DNA of 64,000 bases from Streptococcus gwangjuense (GCF_003627155.1 NZ_CP032621.1:1426001-1490000), one strand, 5' to 3'; counted from the stretch's first letter, positions 10,164 through 20,537 are shown. Notes: generated from the sequence alone by a model not told the origin. Numbers and translations are program-made.

Positions 10164-10250
10164 AATCTCAACTTTCTATTTCCATTTTATCATAAATCGG
10201 TGATTTTTATGAGTAATAGTTGAGAGGAAGCGTTTTTATTTTAAGCAAAA

Positions 10251-10277
10251 GAAAAGAGGAACTTTCACTCCTCTCTT
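10251..10277 (-). terminator. pgk terminator
   Basis: On the minus strand an AGAGGA / TCCTCT stem is followed by a T-rich tract, 22 bases after the pgk stop. Confidence 0.65.
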
Positions 10278-10298
10278 CTTTGATTCATTTATGAAATC

Positions 10299-11495
10299 TT
10301 ATTTTTCTGTAAGTGCAGCCAAACCTGGCAATACTTTTCCTTCAAGAAGTTCCATTGATGCTCCACCACCAGTAGAGATCCATGAGAACTTGTCTGCACG
10401 ACCAAGGTTGATTGCTGCAGCAGCTGAATCACCACCACCAATGATTGATTTAACGCCTGGTTGTTTCACGATAGCGTCCATCACACCGATTGTTCCAGCT
10501 TGGAAGTCTGGGTTTTCAAACACACCCATAGGTCCGTTCCATACAACTGTTTTGGCACCAGTCAAAGCTTCATCAAACTTAGCAATTGATTTTGGACCGA
10601 TATCCAAACCAAGGAAACCTGGGTCTACTGCTTCACCTTCAGTGTCTTTCACTTCAGTGTAGTCAGCAAATGCATTTGCTTCTTTTGAGTCAACTGGCAA
10701 GATCAATTTACCGTTAGCTTTTTCAAGAAGAGCTTTAGCGACATCCAATTTGTCTTCTTCTACAAGTGAGTTACCGATTTCGATACCTTGTGCTTTGTAG
10801 AATGTGTAAGTCATACCACCACCGATAAGAACTTTATCAGCCTTTTCAAGCAAGTTTTCGATAACACCAATCTTGTCTGAAACTTTTGAACCACCAAGGA
10901 TAGCCACGAATGGACGTTCTGGAGTTTCAACTGCTTCTTGGATGTAGGCAATTTCGTTTTCAAGAAGGAAACCAGCAACTGCTTTTTCAACGTTTGCTGA
11001 AATACCAACGTTAGATGCGTGGGCACGGTGAGCTGTACCGAATGCATCGTTTACGAAGATACCATCTCCAAGTGATGCCCAGTATTTACCAAGTTCAGGA
11101 TCGTTTTTAGATTCTTTCTTGCCGTCAACATCTTCGTAACGAGTGTTTTCAACCAAAAGAACTTGTCCATCTTCAAGAGCGTTGATAGCTGCTTCCAATT
11201 CAGCACCACGAGTGACACCTGGGAAAACAACGTCTTGACCCAATTTAGCAGCCAAGTCTGCTGCTACAGGAGCAAGTGATTTACCAGCTTTATCAGCTTC
11301 TTCTTTCACACGTCCAAGGTGAGAGAAAAGAATTGCACGTCCACCTTGTTCGATGATGTACTTAATAGTTGGAAGAGCAGCTGTGATACGGTTGTCGTTA
11401 GTGATTACGCCATCTTTCAATGGTACGTTGAAGTCAACACGAACGAGGACTTTTTTACCTTTCAAGTCAACGTCTTTAACAGTAAGTTTTGCCAT
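10299..11495 (-). CDS. pgk: phosphoglycerate kinase
   Basis: The 398-residue glycolytic enzyme transfers phosphate from 1,3-bisphosphoglycerate to ADP. The N-terminal substrate domain has the PGK signature [16 protein letters not shown] and the basic patch [12 protein letters not shown]. The C-terminal nucleotide domain has [29 protein letters not shown] and the final [11 protein letters not shown] / [13 protein letters not shown] motifs. Length is normal. Monocistronic, with an extended -10 promoter (TGATATAAT) upstream and a terminator behind. The ATG is preceded by AAAGGGG. Confidence 0.98.
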   Translation of the reverse strand: MAKLTVKDVDLKGKKVLVRVDFNVPLKDGVITNDNRITAALPTIKYIIEQGGRAILFSHLGRVKEEADKAGKSLAPVAADLAAKLGQDVVFPGVTRGAELEAAINALEDGQVLLVENTRYEDVDGKKESKNDPELGKYWASLGDGIFVNDAFGTAHRAHASNVGISANVEKAVAGFLLENEIAYIQEAVETPERPFVAILGGSKVSDKIGVIENLLEKADKVLIGGGMTYTFYKAQGIEIGNSLVEEDKLDVAKALLEKANGKLILPVDSKEANAFADYTEVKDTEGEAVDPGFLGLDIGPKSIAKFDEALTGAKTVVWNGPMGVFENPDFQAGTIGVMDAIVKQPGVKSIIGGGDSAAAAINLGRADKFSWISTGGGASMELLEGKVLPGLAALTEK

Positions 11496-11531
11496 GTTAC
11501 AAAAACCCCTTTATTTATTTTATTCGAAACT

Positions 11532-11540
11532 ATTATATCA
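11532..11540 (-). promoter_or_regulatory. pgk extended -10 promoter
   Basis: TGATATAAT on the minus strand, 37 bases before the ATG, is an extended -10 element with a perfect TATAAT hexamer. No good -35 is visible, which extended -10 promoters tolerate. Confidence 0.6.
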
Positions 11541-11584
11541 CACTTTGGAAATATAAGGAAAGATTTCACAAGATTTTTCGATAT

Positions 11585-14500
11585 TTAATCTTTATCTTCT
11601 TTTTTCTGTTTCATTGTCAAGGCTAAGCTAGCAAGACCAAGGCTTACCAATCCTGCTATTAGGGCTTCATTGGCATCAGCAGTTCCTGTATTTGGCAATT
11701 GTTTGCTTGCTTCTTCTGATTTGACTGCTGTATTTTGGGCTGGTTTTTCTTGTGTAGGCGCTACTGCTGGTTCAGTTTTTACTTTTGTTCCAATTTCAAC
11801 AATTTCTGGAAGAGCTTCCTTGAGAACTTCTGTTGTACGAAGGGTACGATTGCCTCGGGTATCTACTTCTACAAAGCGACGAATTTGTCCCTCAACTCCT
11901 GCTTGGACAAGTTGACGTTGACCTTTGAGAAGCTCTGAGTTTGGACGTTCTTGACGTTCAAAGGATACTGCAATTTCTTCAACTTCTAGTTTCGAAGTTT
12001 CTAGAACCAGGTCTTTTACTCCTTCTGCTGGTTGATTGCTTGATAGAACTTTTGTACCTACTTCGGTAATCTCTGGAACAGCTTCCTTGAGAACTTCTGT
12101 TGAACGAAGAGTACGATTGCCTTGACTATCTACTTCAACCAAGCGACGAATTTGTCCCTCAACTCCTGCTTGGACAAGTTGACGTTGACCTTTAAGAAGT
12201 TCTGAGTTTGGACGTTCTTGACGTTCAAAGGATACTGCAACTTCTTCAACTTCTAGTTTAGGCGTTTCTAGAACTAAATCTTTAACTCCTTCAGCTGGTT
12301 GATTGCTTGATTGAACTTTTGTACCTACTTCGGTAATCTCTGGAACAGCTTCCTTGAGAACTTCTGTTGTACGAAGGGTACGATTGCCTCGGGTATCTAC
12401 TTCTACAAAGCGACGAATTTGTCCCTCAACTCCTGTTTGGACAAGTTGACGTTGACCTTTAAGAAGGTTCGCATTTGGTCGCTCTTGACGATTGAAGGCC
12501 ACTGTATCCTCTTCAATTTCTAGTTTCGGAATTTCTAAAACTAGGTCTTTTACTCCTTCTACTGGTTGATTACTTGAAAGAACTTTTGTACCTACTTCGG
12601 TAATCTCTGGAACAGCTTCCTTGAGAACTTCTGTTGAACGAAGAGTACGATTGCCTTGAGCATCTACTTCTACTAGACGATGAATCTGCCCTTCTTCTCC
12701 TTTTTGGACAAGTTGACGTTGACCTTTAAGAAGGTTCGCACTTGGTCGCTCTTGACGTTCATAGGCTATTGTTTCAGTTTCAACAACTAGTTCAGGGAGG
12801 ACCTCAACTGTTGGGGTTACTTCACTTGGATCCATGCTACCAACATGATGACTTTCTTCTGCAGGAGCTAGTTTCTTATTCAGCTTTTCTTTCATGTCCG
12901 CAAAAGCTTGTGGAGTTGGCATCTCTGAAGCCAACAAAGTTTCTGCTTGTTCAATCAACTCAGCTTTAGGATCTTTTTCACGGACGGATTCGAGCAAGCC
13001 TTCCAATTCTTCTCTAGCTGTCTGATAACGTTGATTTCCATCCAAGTCTGTCCCTGCTTGTTTCAACTCATTCAAAGCCCGGTTGACTTCTTCTTGGCTA
13101 GCATTGTGGTTTTCTGCAACAGCTTTCGCTGCATTGAGTTTCTCTACTAGTACAGCTTGTTTATCCTCACTTGAGAAGGTATAGGCAAGGGTTGACTGAC
13201 GGCCTTGGGCAGCAGTGATTTCTTGTTTAAGGTATTCATCATTAACTGCAGCCTTTGGAGAAACCAAGACATCAAACTCAGCTGTGTGCCCCTTGTAATG
13301 CAGGGTCAAGGTCTGGCGTCCAGTCTTCTGAGCATCGTAGCCCGTGATTTCAACACCTTCATCAGTAAAGCTGTGAGTCTCTTCTGTCTCGTCATCATAG
13401 AGAACACCAAAGCGACCTTCAGAGAGATCCAGTTGATTTCCTACTAGATAGTCTGTTTTTGGTTTCTTAGTAATATACAAGCCCGCTACTTCTTTTGGTT
13501 TTCCTTCATCCTGTCCTGTCACTTGGACTTTCAGATCACCTGACACTGGTAAACCAAGGTATTGAAGTGTTAGGTTTTGTTCCCCTTTTTGATGAGCCTC
13601 GTATCCAGATACCGTCACACCTGAGTGAGTAAGATTAATCAGCTCGTCGGCTTGTCCCCCTTCGTATTGAATACGGAGTGTTCCGCCTCTAAGGTCAAGT
13701 TTTTCTCCCTCTTTGTAAACCGTCTTTTTAGGTTCTTTTTCCAGGCTAACCGCAGCAATTTTTCTTTCATCCTGCGGAATCGCTACTGCCAAGGTGTTAC
13801 TGATTTCTTTGCCAGATAGTTGGGTACGATAGTAGAGGAGAGTTGGTTGCTTATCAAAGCCCAATGGAGCTGTTGCCAAGTCACCACCAGTTTCAGTCTT
13901 CAAGGTTGCAATTGGTGTTTGTGAATCAGCCTTGTCGTAAACGGTGATGGTTGCGCCTGCCGGAACATCAGAGAAGCCCAGTTGAACTTGGTGGTTTCCA
14001 AGTGAACGAGCAGCTACCTTAGCCATTGGAATATTTTGACTTTCTGTGTCCAAGGTTTCGTACATCTTCCAGTTGTAGATACGAATGGCCTTCCAAGGTG
14101 TTCCGTTATCAGAAGTAATGACATGCAAACGCCAGTCTTGGGCGGTTATTGGTTTGTCAAGAGTGATATCTGTAACGTGGGCTTTATTGCCACGAACTTC
14201 CTTAGCTAGTTTCCACTCGCCATCTGTATCCTTGTAGTAAAGATCAAAATCCTTGGTGTTCATCAAACCATCGTTAACAGACTCCCCACCAGCTCCAGCA
14301 TGATCCATTACCCATCTGACAACACGACGTGGTTGGGTCAAACGAATATCGACACTACCGCTCAATTGTCCTGAAGACCACTTGTCTGAAAGACTGGTAA
14401 TGGTACCGTTCAACATACCTTCAATACCTTCTCCACCTTCGGTATTCGGGAAAGTGCTACCGATAACTGTTGCCCCTGGAACAATATTTTCAGCCAAAGG

Positions 14501-16936
14501 TCTTGGGAGAGTCGTATCCAGAACAGTCATGCCCCAGTTAAAGGATGTCGTCGCAGCTTCTGAACGAAGGCCATTTTTACCAACTGCAACGACTTTCAAT
14601 TCTTGCGTCGTACCAGTCGCATTAGCAGAACGGCTAACTCTTGGCAAGTAGATCGTTGAAGCAGATGAACCTGTCAACAAACGCCAGTTATCCCCATCTT
14701 TTTCGTAGACTTCATAGAAATCCGCATCTTGGTTACCCGAAAATTGAACAACTGCTTCAGCTTCTTGGGCATTCTTAAGAGATTGTTTCACCACAGAGAG
14801 ACCTGTAGGTGCTTGTGGCGCTTGGTGATTGTCCGTGATAGTTAACTGTCCTAGGTTGAACTGATAATCTTTCACAGCCCCTTCATGTTCGAAGAAGAGT
14901 TTGACTGCATAGATGGTTTTACCTGCTAGTGAGCTAAGGTCAATTTCTTCATTTGTCCAGTTGTCAGAAAGGGTTAGCTCTTTCCATGCATCTGCATCAT
15001 CGAATTTGTAGTCTGGAGTTGTAGAAAAGGCCATAAAAACTTTCGAGCCTTTTCCTCCCTTGTGGGCAACACGAAGTTTGGTTTTCTCAGTTACTTCTAA
15101 CTTAGTAGAATACAAATTCACATCCTGGTCCGTCTTACCAGCTACATTACCTGAGAATTTAAGGGAATTTCCGCCATTGTATGCATCCGTAAAATCATAT
15201 TCTGCACGAAGTTTTTCCCCTGTTGAAGTCTGCCACCAGCGCCATGTTGGCAAGATACCTGAAACCGAACGGTAGTTCCACTCAGAATCCTTAGAAACCT
15301 TTCCGTCTACAAACCACTTTCTACCATGGCCTGTATTAAAGGAGGTAGTGAAGGTCCGACCTACTGCTGGTGTGCGGTCTGCAACTAAATTAGCAATTCC
15401 ATACCACTCTTTGTCCGCTGGTTTTTGAGCTGTCGGATCTCCTTGGTAACCTGTGAAGAAGATATCTTCGTTTTTATGGTAATCTTCACCTGTTTTTCCT
15501 AGACTGGTAATTGTATCTGGTGCAAAGAGTCCAAGTGACAAACGTAACTTGCCTTTTTCATCTAAGAGGGCATCCCATTTAACTTTTGTCTTATAAGAAC
15601 CACCTTGTTGCAATTCCAATCCTGCAAAGACATCATATTGGCTACGTTCCAGCCATTTTGCCATTTCTACAGAGTGGTCATTCTTTTCCTTATTCCAGTT
15701 GAAATTGGCAAAGAATTGATCCGCAGGGACCTTGTCACCTTCTTTTTGCATGAACTGGTAGTTGTAATCACCTAGACCATCTTCGTGGTAACGACCATAT
15801 TTATAGGTCATGGCATCGTACCAAGCATACTTGATTGGATGGTTGACTTTTGCCGCATATTCTTTTGTATAGAGCATGAATTGACGCATTTTTTCACCAA
15901 GAGGCGTCACTAAGTCACCCGTTGTTTCTTGATTGATAAAATACCCATCAAAGCCATAATACTTAGCAAGATCAACAAGTTTTCGTGCAATAGGGAAGGT
16001 TCCATCCTCATCTTGTTTCAAAGCAGCAACAAATTTCTCTTGGTCAGCAATACTGTTGGACCAGTTGAAGAAAAGTGTTCCATAAACGGGAACTCCGTTA
16101 CGATGTCCTGCATCAATGACATCTGGAGTTGGAACTAGACCTTCCCAGAAGACCATTGAATCCAAGTATTGCCAGTAGTCAAAGGCGTAGGCCTTGAATT
16201 CTTCTCCACCAACAGAAGCGTGGTCTTTAGCCTTTGAGTTGGTATTTGCTAGCGCCTGAACCTTGGCTCTTCTACTTGCTTTTTCATTCACCAACTGGCC
16301 TCTATGGCGCTTAGCAAGTTCAACAGAAGAACGATTGATGGGATCATCCTCACGAGCTCCGGGTTCCCATTTCAACAAATCCTCCCAAGAATTAAATTTG
16401 ATTTCCTTTGGTTTTAATGTTTTTTCTATATTTTTAGGGACATCTGGCTGGACTTCTTTTTCAGTCTTATTAGCTTCTGCTGCTGGCTTAGACTCATCCC
16501 CTTGGCTAGTTGCTTCAGACTTTGCTTCTATTTCCTTTTCAGACTTAGGTTTTGCTTCTGCAGATGGTGTTTCTGCAGTCACCTCACTTGCTTTTTCCTC
16601 TGGTTTAGCTGCGCTAGCTGCCTCTGCGGTTTCAGTAGTTGCAGCTTCATTGCTTGCTGGCGAAGCAGTTTCAGATGCTGTCGCTACTCCTTCTGCCTTT
16701 TCTGTCTTATTTTCTCTAGCATGTTCTCCTTCATGCTGCTTGTCAGCTTCATTAGTTGGATGCTCACTCTCTCCTGAAACAAGCTCTGTATTGGCTCCGC
16801 TATTTTCAGGAACTGCAGTTTCTTCAGCCAAGGCTGGACCAGCAAATAAAACAGCACCAATCATTAGCGAGCAGGCTCCTACTGATAACTTACGAATACT
16901 ATAACGACAACGTCTTTCAAAAAATGGATTCTTCAT
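11585..16936 (-). CDS. endoD: cell-wall-anchored endo-beta-N-acetylglucosaminidase (GH85, EndoD type)
   Basis: This 1783-residue surface enzyme cleaves the chitobiose core of N-glycans on host glycoproteins. The YSIRK signal peptide (1-38) is followed by a Glu/Ala-rich linker (39-180) and the GH85 catalytic domain (about 185-520). YFINQE places the catalytic pair at N335 and E337, the numbering I remember for pneumococcal EndoD. Galactose-binding-like modules follow (about 560-1060), then two Ig-like Big_3-type domains, a helical segment and four 89-residue G5-like repeats. The LPNTG sorting signal, membrane span and KKEDKD tail end the protein. The ATG is behind GGAG, with a cre-like box at 16972-16985. 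EndoD-type enzymes need exoglycosidases to trim the glycan first. Confidence 0.95.
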   Translation of the reverse strand: MKNPFFERRCRYSIRKLSVGACSLMIGAVLFAGPALAEETAVPENSGANTELVSGESEHPTNEADKQHEGEHARENKTEKAEGVATASETASPASNEAATTETAEAASAAKPEEKASEVTAETPSAEAKPKSEKEIEAKSEATSQGDESKPAAEANKTEKEVQPDVPKNIEKTLKPKEIKFNSWEDLLKWEPGAREDDPINRSSVELAKRHRGQLVNEKASRRAKVQALANTNSKAKDHASVGGEEFKAYAFDYWQYLDSMVFWEGLVPTPDVIDAGHRNGVPVYGTLFFNWSNSIADQEKFVAALKQDEDGTFPIARKLVDLAKYYGFDGYFINQETTGDLVTPLGEKMRQFMLYTKEYAAKVNHPIKYAWYDAMTYKYGRYHEDGLGDYNYQFMQKEGDKVPADQFFANFNWNKEKNDHSVEMAKWLERSQYDVFAGLELQQGGSYKTKVKWDALLDEKGKLRLSLGLFAPDTITSLGKTGEDYHKNEDIFFTGYQGDPTAQKPADKEWYGIANLVADRTPAVGRTFTTSFNTGHGRKWFVDGKVSKDSEWNYRSVSGILPTWRWWQTSTGEKLRAEYDFTDAYNGGNSLKFSGNVAGKTDQDVNLYSTKLEVTEKTKLRVAHKGGKGSKVFMAFSTTPDYKFDDADAWKELTLSDNWTNEEIDLSSLAGKTIYAVKLFFEHEGAVKDYQFNLGQLTITDNHQAPQAPTGLSVVKQSLKNAQEAEAVVQFSGNQDADFYEVYEKDGDNWRLLTGSSASTIYLPRVSRSANATGTTQELKVVAVGKNGLRSEAATTSFNWGMTVLDTTLPRPLAENIVPGATVIGSTFPNTEGGEGIEGMLNGTITSLSDKWSSGQLSGSVDIRLTQPRRVVRWVMDHAGAGGESVNDGLMNTKDFDLYYKDTDGEWKLAKEVRGNKAHVTDITLDKPITAQDWRLHVITSDNGTPWKAIRIYNWKMYETLDTESQNIPMAKVAARSLGNHQVQLGFSDVPAGATITVYDKADSQTPIATLKTETGGDLATAPLGFDKQPTLLYYRTQLSGKEISNTLAVAIPQDERKIAAVSLEKEPKKTVYKEGEKLDLRGGTLRIQYEGGQADELINLTHSGVTVSGYEAHQKGEQNLTLQYLGLPVSGDLKVQVTGQDEGKPKEVAGLYITKKPKTDYLVGNQLDLSEGRFGVLYDDETEETHSFTDEGVEITGYDAQKTGRQTLTLHYKGHTAEFDVLVSPKAAVNDEYLKQEITAAQGRQSTLAYTFSSEDKQAVLVEKLNAAKAVAENHNASQEEVNRALNELKQAGTDLDGNQRYQTAREELEGLLESVREKDPKAELIEQAETLLASEMPTPQAFADMKEKLNKKLAPAEESHHVGSMDPSEVTPTVEVLPELVVETETIAYERQERPSANLLKGQRQLVQKGEEGQIHRLVEVDAQGNRTLRSTEVLKEAVPEITEVGTKVLSSNQPVEGVKDLVLEIPKLEIEEDTVAFNRQERPNANLLKGQRQLVQTGVEGQIRRFVEVDTRGNRTLRTTEVLKEAVPEITEVGTKVQSSNQPAEGVKDLVLETPKLEVEEVAVSFERQERPNSELLKGQRQLVQAGVEGQIRRLVEVDSQGNRTLRSTEVLKEAVPEITEVGTKVLSSNQPAEGVKDLVLETSKLEVEEIAVSFERQERPNSELLKGQRQLVQAGVEGQIRRFVEVDTRGNRTLRTTEVLKEALPEIVEIGTKVKTEPAVAPTQEKPAQNTAVKSEEASKQLPNTGTADANEALIAGLVSLGLASLALTMKQKKEDKD
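11790..12790 (-). repeat. four 267-bp in-frame repeats (G5-like) in the GH85 protein
   Basis: Four nearly identical units each encode 89 residues, from RQERP through LLKGQRQLVQ, EVLKEA.PEI and EVGTKV to the next copy. Some copies are almost identical at the DNA level, so copy number may vary by recombination. They form the stalk between the enzyme and the wall anchor. Confidence 0.88.
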
Positions 16937-16970
16937 TTTCTTCTCCTAAAAGATTGATTTTGTTGCATAA

Positions 16971-16986
16971 AAGAAAGCGCTTAACT
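16971..16986. promoter_or_regulatory. cre-like box upstream of the GH85 gene
   Basis: AGAAAGCGCTTAAC contains the core GAAAGCGCTT also present upstream of the GH95 and GH29 genes. It lies 35 bases before the ATG, downstream of any likely promoter, where CcpA could block elongation. It fits the full consensus less well than the other two. The rest of the 302-base gap to 17240 is AT-rich with a possible TTGACA at 17061 (minus strand) but no clear -10 or ORF. Confidence 0.65.
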
Positions 16987-17239
16987 TTCTTTATAAAATT
17001 TTTATCCCAATCACAGGGACCAAGATAATTCCTCCCTCATTTTAAAATATTTCTTTTAAATGTCAATATATAAAAGGAAATACCTATATCTAGGTTAGAA
17101 ATTGGTAAAATTAATATAATTAAGGTCCATTCTAACGAATTTTCTTTCTAAAATCTTAGCTTAACACTTGTTAGATTTACTTTTATCCTTTAAAATAGAA
17201 TAGGAGAAATTCCGTTATTATTTTTCGGAGGAAAAAGAA

Positions 17240-18871
17240 ATGTCCATTAATTGGCAGGAAATTTTATTTCACTTTTTAGGTGGTCTAGGACTATTCTTAT
17301 ATAGTATTAAGACCATGGGAGACGGTTTGCAACAAGCTGCTGGAGATCGCCTTCGTTTTTACATTGACAAGTACACTAGCAATCCCTTTTTAGGTGTTCT
17401 AGTAGGAATTGTCGTGACTGCCCTGATTCAGTCAAGTACAGGGGTTACAGTTATCACGGTTGGACTGGTCAGCGCTAGTCTTCTCACTCTTAGACAGGCT
17501 ATCGGAATTATCATGGGAGCCAACATCGGAACCACCGTTACTTCCTTTATCATCGGTTTCAAGCTTGGCGAATATGCTTTACCCCTGATTTTCCTTGGAA
17601 CCATGTTCCTCTTCTTTACCAAAAATAGAACAGCAAACAATATCGGACGCATCCTGTTTGGTGTAGGAGGAATCTTCTATGCTCTAAACCTCATCAGTGC
17701 CGGTATGAGCCCTCTTAAAGATTTACCACAATTTAAGGAATACATGGTAACCTTGGGACAAAATCCTGTGTTGGGAGTTTTTGCCGGTGCAGTGATTACC
17801 GTTCTCATCCAAGCTTCTTCTGCGACAATCGGGATTTTGCAAGGTCTCTATGCAGGTGGATTCCTTGACCTTAAAGGTTCGCTACCGGTTCTCTTCGGGG
17901 ATAATATCGGGACAACCCTAACAGTTATCATCGCGGCAGCTGGAGCCAATATCTCTGCAAAACGCGTTGCTGCAACCCACGTTACCTTTAACGTTTTGGG
18001 AACTATTCTTTGCTTAATCTTATTAGGTCCATTTACGTCTATGATTGAGTACTTCCAGGCACTCCTTCACCTCTCACCTGAGATGACCATCGCCTTCTCT
18101 CACGGTGCCTTTAACGTAAGTAACACTATTGTACAATTTCCCTTCATCGGAGCCTTGGCCTACTTTGTCACCAAGCTCATCCCTGGTGAAGATGAAGTTG
18201 TCAAGTACGAGCCGCTTTACCTTGATGAGCATTTGATTAAACAAGCTCCATCAATCGCTCTCGGAAATGCGAAGAAAGAACTCCTTCACTTGGGAAATTA
18301 TGCTTCTAAAGCCTTTGACCTTTCATACAACTACATCATTGACCTTAATGAAAAGGTTGCTGAAAAAGGACACAAGACAGAAGAAGCCATCAATACCATT
18401 GATGAAAAATTGACTCGTTACCTTATTACTCTTTCAAGTGAGGCCCTTAGCCAGAAAGAAAGTGAAGTGCTGACCAACATCCTGGATTCATCCCGCGATT
18501 TGGAACGGATTGGGGACCACGCAGAAGCTCTTCTCAACCTGACTGACTATCTTCAACGTAAAAATGTTGAGTTCTCTGAAGCTGCTTTGCAAGAACTGGC
18601 TGATATCTATCAAAAAACCACCGGCTTTATCAAGGATGCCCTTGATAGTGTAGAAAACAATGATATCGAAAAAGCTCAAAGTCTGATTGAACGCCATAAA
18701 GAAATCAACAATATGGAACGTGTTCTCAGAAAGACCCACATCAAACGCCTCAACAAGGGCGAGTGTTCAACACAAGCTGGGGTCAACTTTATCGACATCA
18801 TTTCCCACTATACTCGTGTATCTGACCACGCCATGAACCTTGCTGAAAAGGTCATCGCTGAACAAATCTAA
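17240..18871 (+). CDS. Na/Pi cotransporter family protein with PhoU-like domain
   Basis: The 543-residue inner-membrane transporter has two inverted Na/Pi-cotransporter repeats, each with the QSS-type motif (TALIQSSTGVTVITVG at about 58-73 and VLIQASSATIGILQ at about 187-200) and the GANIGTT / GDNIGTT hallmark. About eight to nine spans end near residue 310. The cytoplasmic C-terminus (about 340-543) is an all-helical PhoU-like region with LDSSRDLERIGDHAEALLNL. The ATG follows GGAGG. Monocistronic with its own terminator. Pneumococcus has this gene next to the endoglycosidase gene (from memory). Confidence 0.93.
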   Translation: MSINWQEILFHFLGGLGLFLYSIKTMGDGLQQAAGDRLRFYIDKYTSNPFLGVLVGIVVTALIQSSTGVTVITVGLVSASLLTLRQAIGIIMGANIGTTVTSFIIGFKLGEYALPLIFLGTMFLFFTKNRTANNIGRILFGVGGIFYALNLISAGMSPLKDLPQFKEYMVTLGQNPVLGVFAGAVITVLIQASSATIGILQGLYAGGFLDLKGSLPVLFGDNIGTTLTVIIAAAGANISAKRVAATHVTFNVLGTILCLILLGPFTSMIEYFQALLHLSPEMTIAFSHGAFNVSNTIVQFPFIGALAYFVTKLIPGEDEVVKYEPLYLDEHLIKQAPSIALGNAKKELLHLGNYASKAFDLSYNYIIDLNEKVAEKGHKTEEAINTIDEKLTRYLITLSSEALSQKESEVLTNILDSSRDLERIGDHAEALLNLTDYLQRKNVEFSEAALQELADIYQKTTGFIKDALDSVENNDIEKAQSLIERHKEINNMERVLRKTHIKRLNKGECSTQAGVNFIDIISHYTRVSDHAMNLAEKVIAEQI

Positions 18872-18880
18872 GATCCAAGA

Positions 18881-18907
18881 AGCTATCCTAGATAGGATGG
18901 CTTTTTT
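18881..18907 (+). terminator. terminator of the Na/Pi transporter gene
   Basis: An AGCTATCCTA / TAGGATGGCT stem (one G-U pair) is followed by TTTTTTCTTTT, starting 10 bases after the stop. Confidence 0.85.
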
Positions 18908-18968
18908 CTTTTCCTAACCAAGAATTGCTTTTCTAACATATAGAAAAATGCTTTGATTCACAATGGAA

Positions 18969-19265
18969 TCAAAGCATTTTAAAGAGCTCCCCATACATAA
19001 TCGCAGAAGCTGCAGTTCCCCTGTACTTGGCTTCTTCTCTTTTGATAAAGCGAGCCAAGTTGAGCAACTCAGGTGCTGGATGTTTGGGATTTAGGAGCAA
19101 TTCACGATTGACCAGGCCTGAGAGACGAACTGCCAGCAATTGCTCATTTGTAGTAGGCAGTTTTTTAGCAGTCTCTAGGAGAGCAGCAACTAAATCTTCA
19201 CTCAAATCATTTCGAGCATGATTGTAAAGATCTTTTATAAGGCTTTCTAGGTTTGGTTCTACCAT
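18969..19265 (-). CDS. bacteriocin immunity-like small helical protein
   Basis: I start at the ATG ending 19265, which lies 9 bases behind AAGGAGG; a GTG three codons earlier sits too close to that site. The 98-residue protein is all helical, with LIKDLYNHARNDLSEDLV, then LLETAKKL, RLSGLVNRELL, HPAPELLNLARFI and YRGTAASAIMYGELF. This layout matches the enterocin-A-immunity-type four-helix family that protects producers from class II bacteriocins. No bacteriocin gene is adjacent, so it may be an orphan immunity gene. It lies 19 bases downstream of pepA and may be cotranscribed. Family assignment is by pattern memory only. Confidence 0.6.
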   Translation of the reverse strand: MVEPNLESLIKDLYNHARNDLSEDLVAALLETAKKLPTTNEQLLAVRLSGLVNRELLLNPKHPAPELLNLARFIKREEAKYRGTAASAIMYGELFKML

Positions 19266-19284
19266 CCCTACCACCTCCTTAAGT

Positions 19285-20349
19285 TTAATAATTTTTAATC
19301 AAGTCAACTGTTGAACGATCCAATTTTTTCACCAAGGCTTGTAAGAAGGCTTGAGCTTCTAGGAAGTCATCCATTGCATAGAGGGTTTGGTGAGAATGGA
19401 TATAACGAGCGCAAACACCGATTGTTGTAGATGGGACACCACCATTTTTCAGATGAGCTGCGCCAGCGTCTGTTCCGCCTTTACCACAGTAGTATTGGTA
19501 CTTGATACCAGCTTCTTCAGCCGTTGTCAAAAGGAAATCCTTCATACCTGGAAGAAGCAAGTGACCTGGGTCGTAGAAACGAATCAAGGTTCCATCTCCA
19601 ATCTTGCCTTGACCGCCATAAACATCACCAGCAGGTGAGCAGTCAACTGCGAGGAAGACTTCTGGGTCAAACTTGGTTGTGGAAGTATGAGCACCACGCA
19701 GACCAACCTCTTCTTGGACATTAGAGCCAAGATAGAGTTCATTTCCGAGTTTTTGACCTGACAGAGCTTCTGCCAATTCACTAACCATAAGAACACCGTA
19801 GCGGTTGTCCCAAGCTTTTGAGATAATATTTTTTTCATTGGCTGTTAAGATTGCAGAACTATCTGGTACGATGGTGTCACCAGGACGGATGCCAAAGCTT
19901 TCTGCCTCAGCCTTATCCGCAAAACCACCATCAAAGACGATATCTGCAATGGCTGGCATGGTTGGTCCACCCTTACCACGAGTCAAATGTGGAGGGACAG
20001 AACCTGAAATCACAGGAATTTCACGACCATCACGAGTCAGAAGTTTGAAACGTTGGCTGCTGACAACCATTGGGTTCCAACCGCCGATTTCTACAACACG
20101 GAAGGTACCATCTGGCTTAATTTCGCTGACCATAAAACCAACTTCATCCATATGAGAAGCGACCAAGACACGCGGTGCATTCGCAGCTTCTGAATGTTTA
20201 ATCCCGAAAATACCACCCAAGCCATCTGTCACCACTTCATCCACATGCGGTGTCAACTTTTCACGAAGATAGGCACGGACAGGCGCTTCATGACCTGAGA
20301 TAGCAGCAAGTTCTGTTACTTCTTTGATTTTTGAAAATAATGTTGTCAT
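19285..20349 (-). CDS. pepA: glutamyl aminopeptidase PepA (M42 family)
   Basis: The 354-residue cytoplasmic metallopeptidase removes N-terminal Glu or Asp from peptides. M42 features are the SGHEAPVRAYL start, the metal ligand region VASHMDEVGFMV, SKAWDNRYGVLM carrying the bridging Asp, the catalytic EEVGLRGAHT, the AVDCSPAGD ligand and GGTDAGAAH near the C-terminus with a final His ligand region ARYIHSHQT. Length is normal. Upstream (20350-20500) is AT-rich, with the divergent piu promoter further on. Confidence 0.95.
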   Translation of the reverse strand: MTTLFSKIKEVTELAAISGHEAPVRAYLREKLTPHVDEVVTDGLGGIFGIKHSEAANAPRVLVASHMDEVGFMVSEIKPDGTFRVVEIGGWNPMVVSSQRFKLLTRDGREIPVISGSVPPHLTRGKGGPTMPAIADIVFDGGFADKAEAESFGIRPGDTIVPDSSAILTANEKNIISKAWDNRYGVLMVSELAEALSGQKLGNELYLGSNVQEEVGLRGAHTSTTKFDPEVFLAVDCSPAGDVYGGQGKIGDGTLIRFYDPGHLLLPGMKDFLLTTAEEAGIKYQYYCGKGGTDAGAAHLKNGGVPSTTIGVCARYIHSHQTLYAMDDFLEAQAFLQALVKKLDRSTVDLIKNY

Positions 20350-20508
20350 TTCAGTTCCTTCTTTCTTTCATCCATTTTACCACTTTTTATAGGAGAAGGA
20401 TAGCGAGAAGGTGGATAGTTTTTTACTCAGTTTTCCTACTAAAAAAGAGAGCCCGATGTCCTTTCAGGAATTTTTCTTTCTTTTTACATTAAATTGTCAG
20501 AAAATTTA

Positions 20509-20537
20509 TTGACAGATTAAAGAAATCGTGTTACAGT
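20509..20537 (+). promoter_or_regulatory. promoter of the piu iron-uptake operon
   Basis: TTGACA (20509-20514) and TACAGT (20532-20537) are separated by 17 bases, about 50 bases before the first permease start. No clear metalloregulator operator was recognised. Confidence 0.7.

Noticed and set aside
16263-16904. 213-codon plus-strand frame opposite the GH85 N-terminus
   Set aside because: Created by the Ala/Glu/Thr-rich linker of the GH85 protein; composition is low-complexity and no initiation signal is seen.
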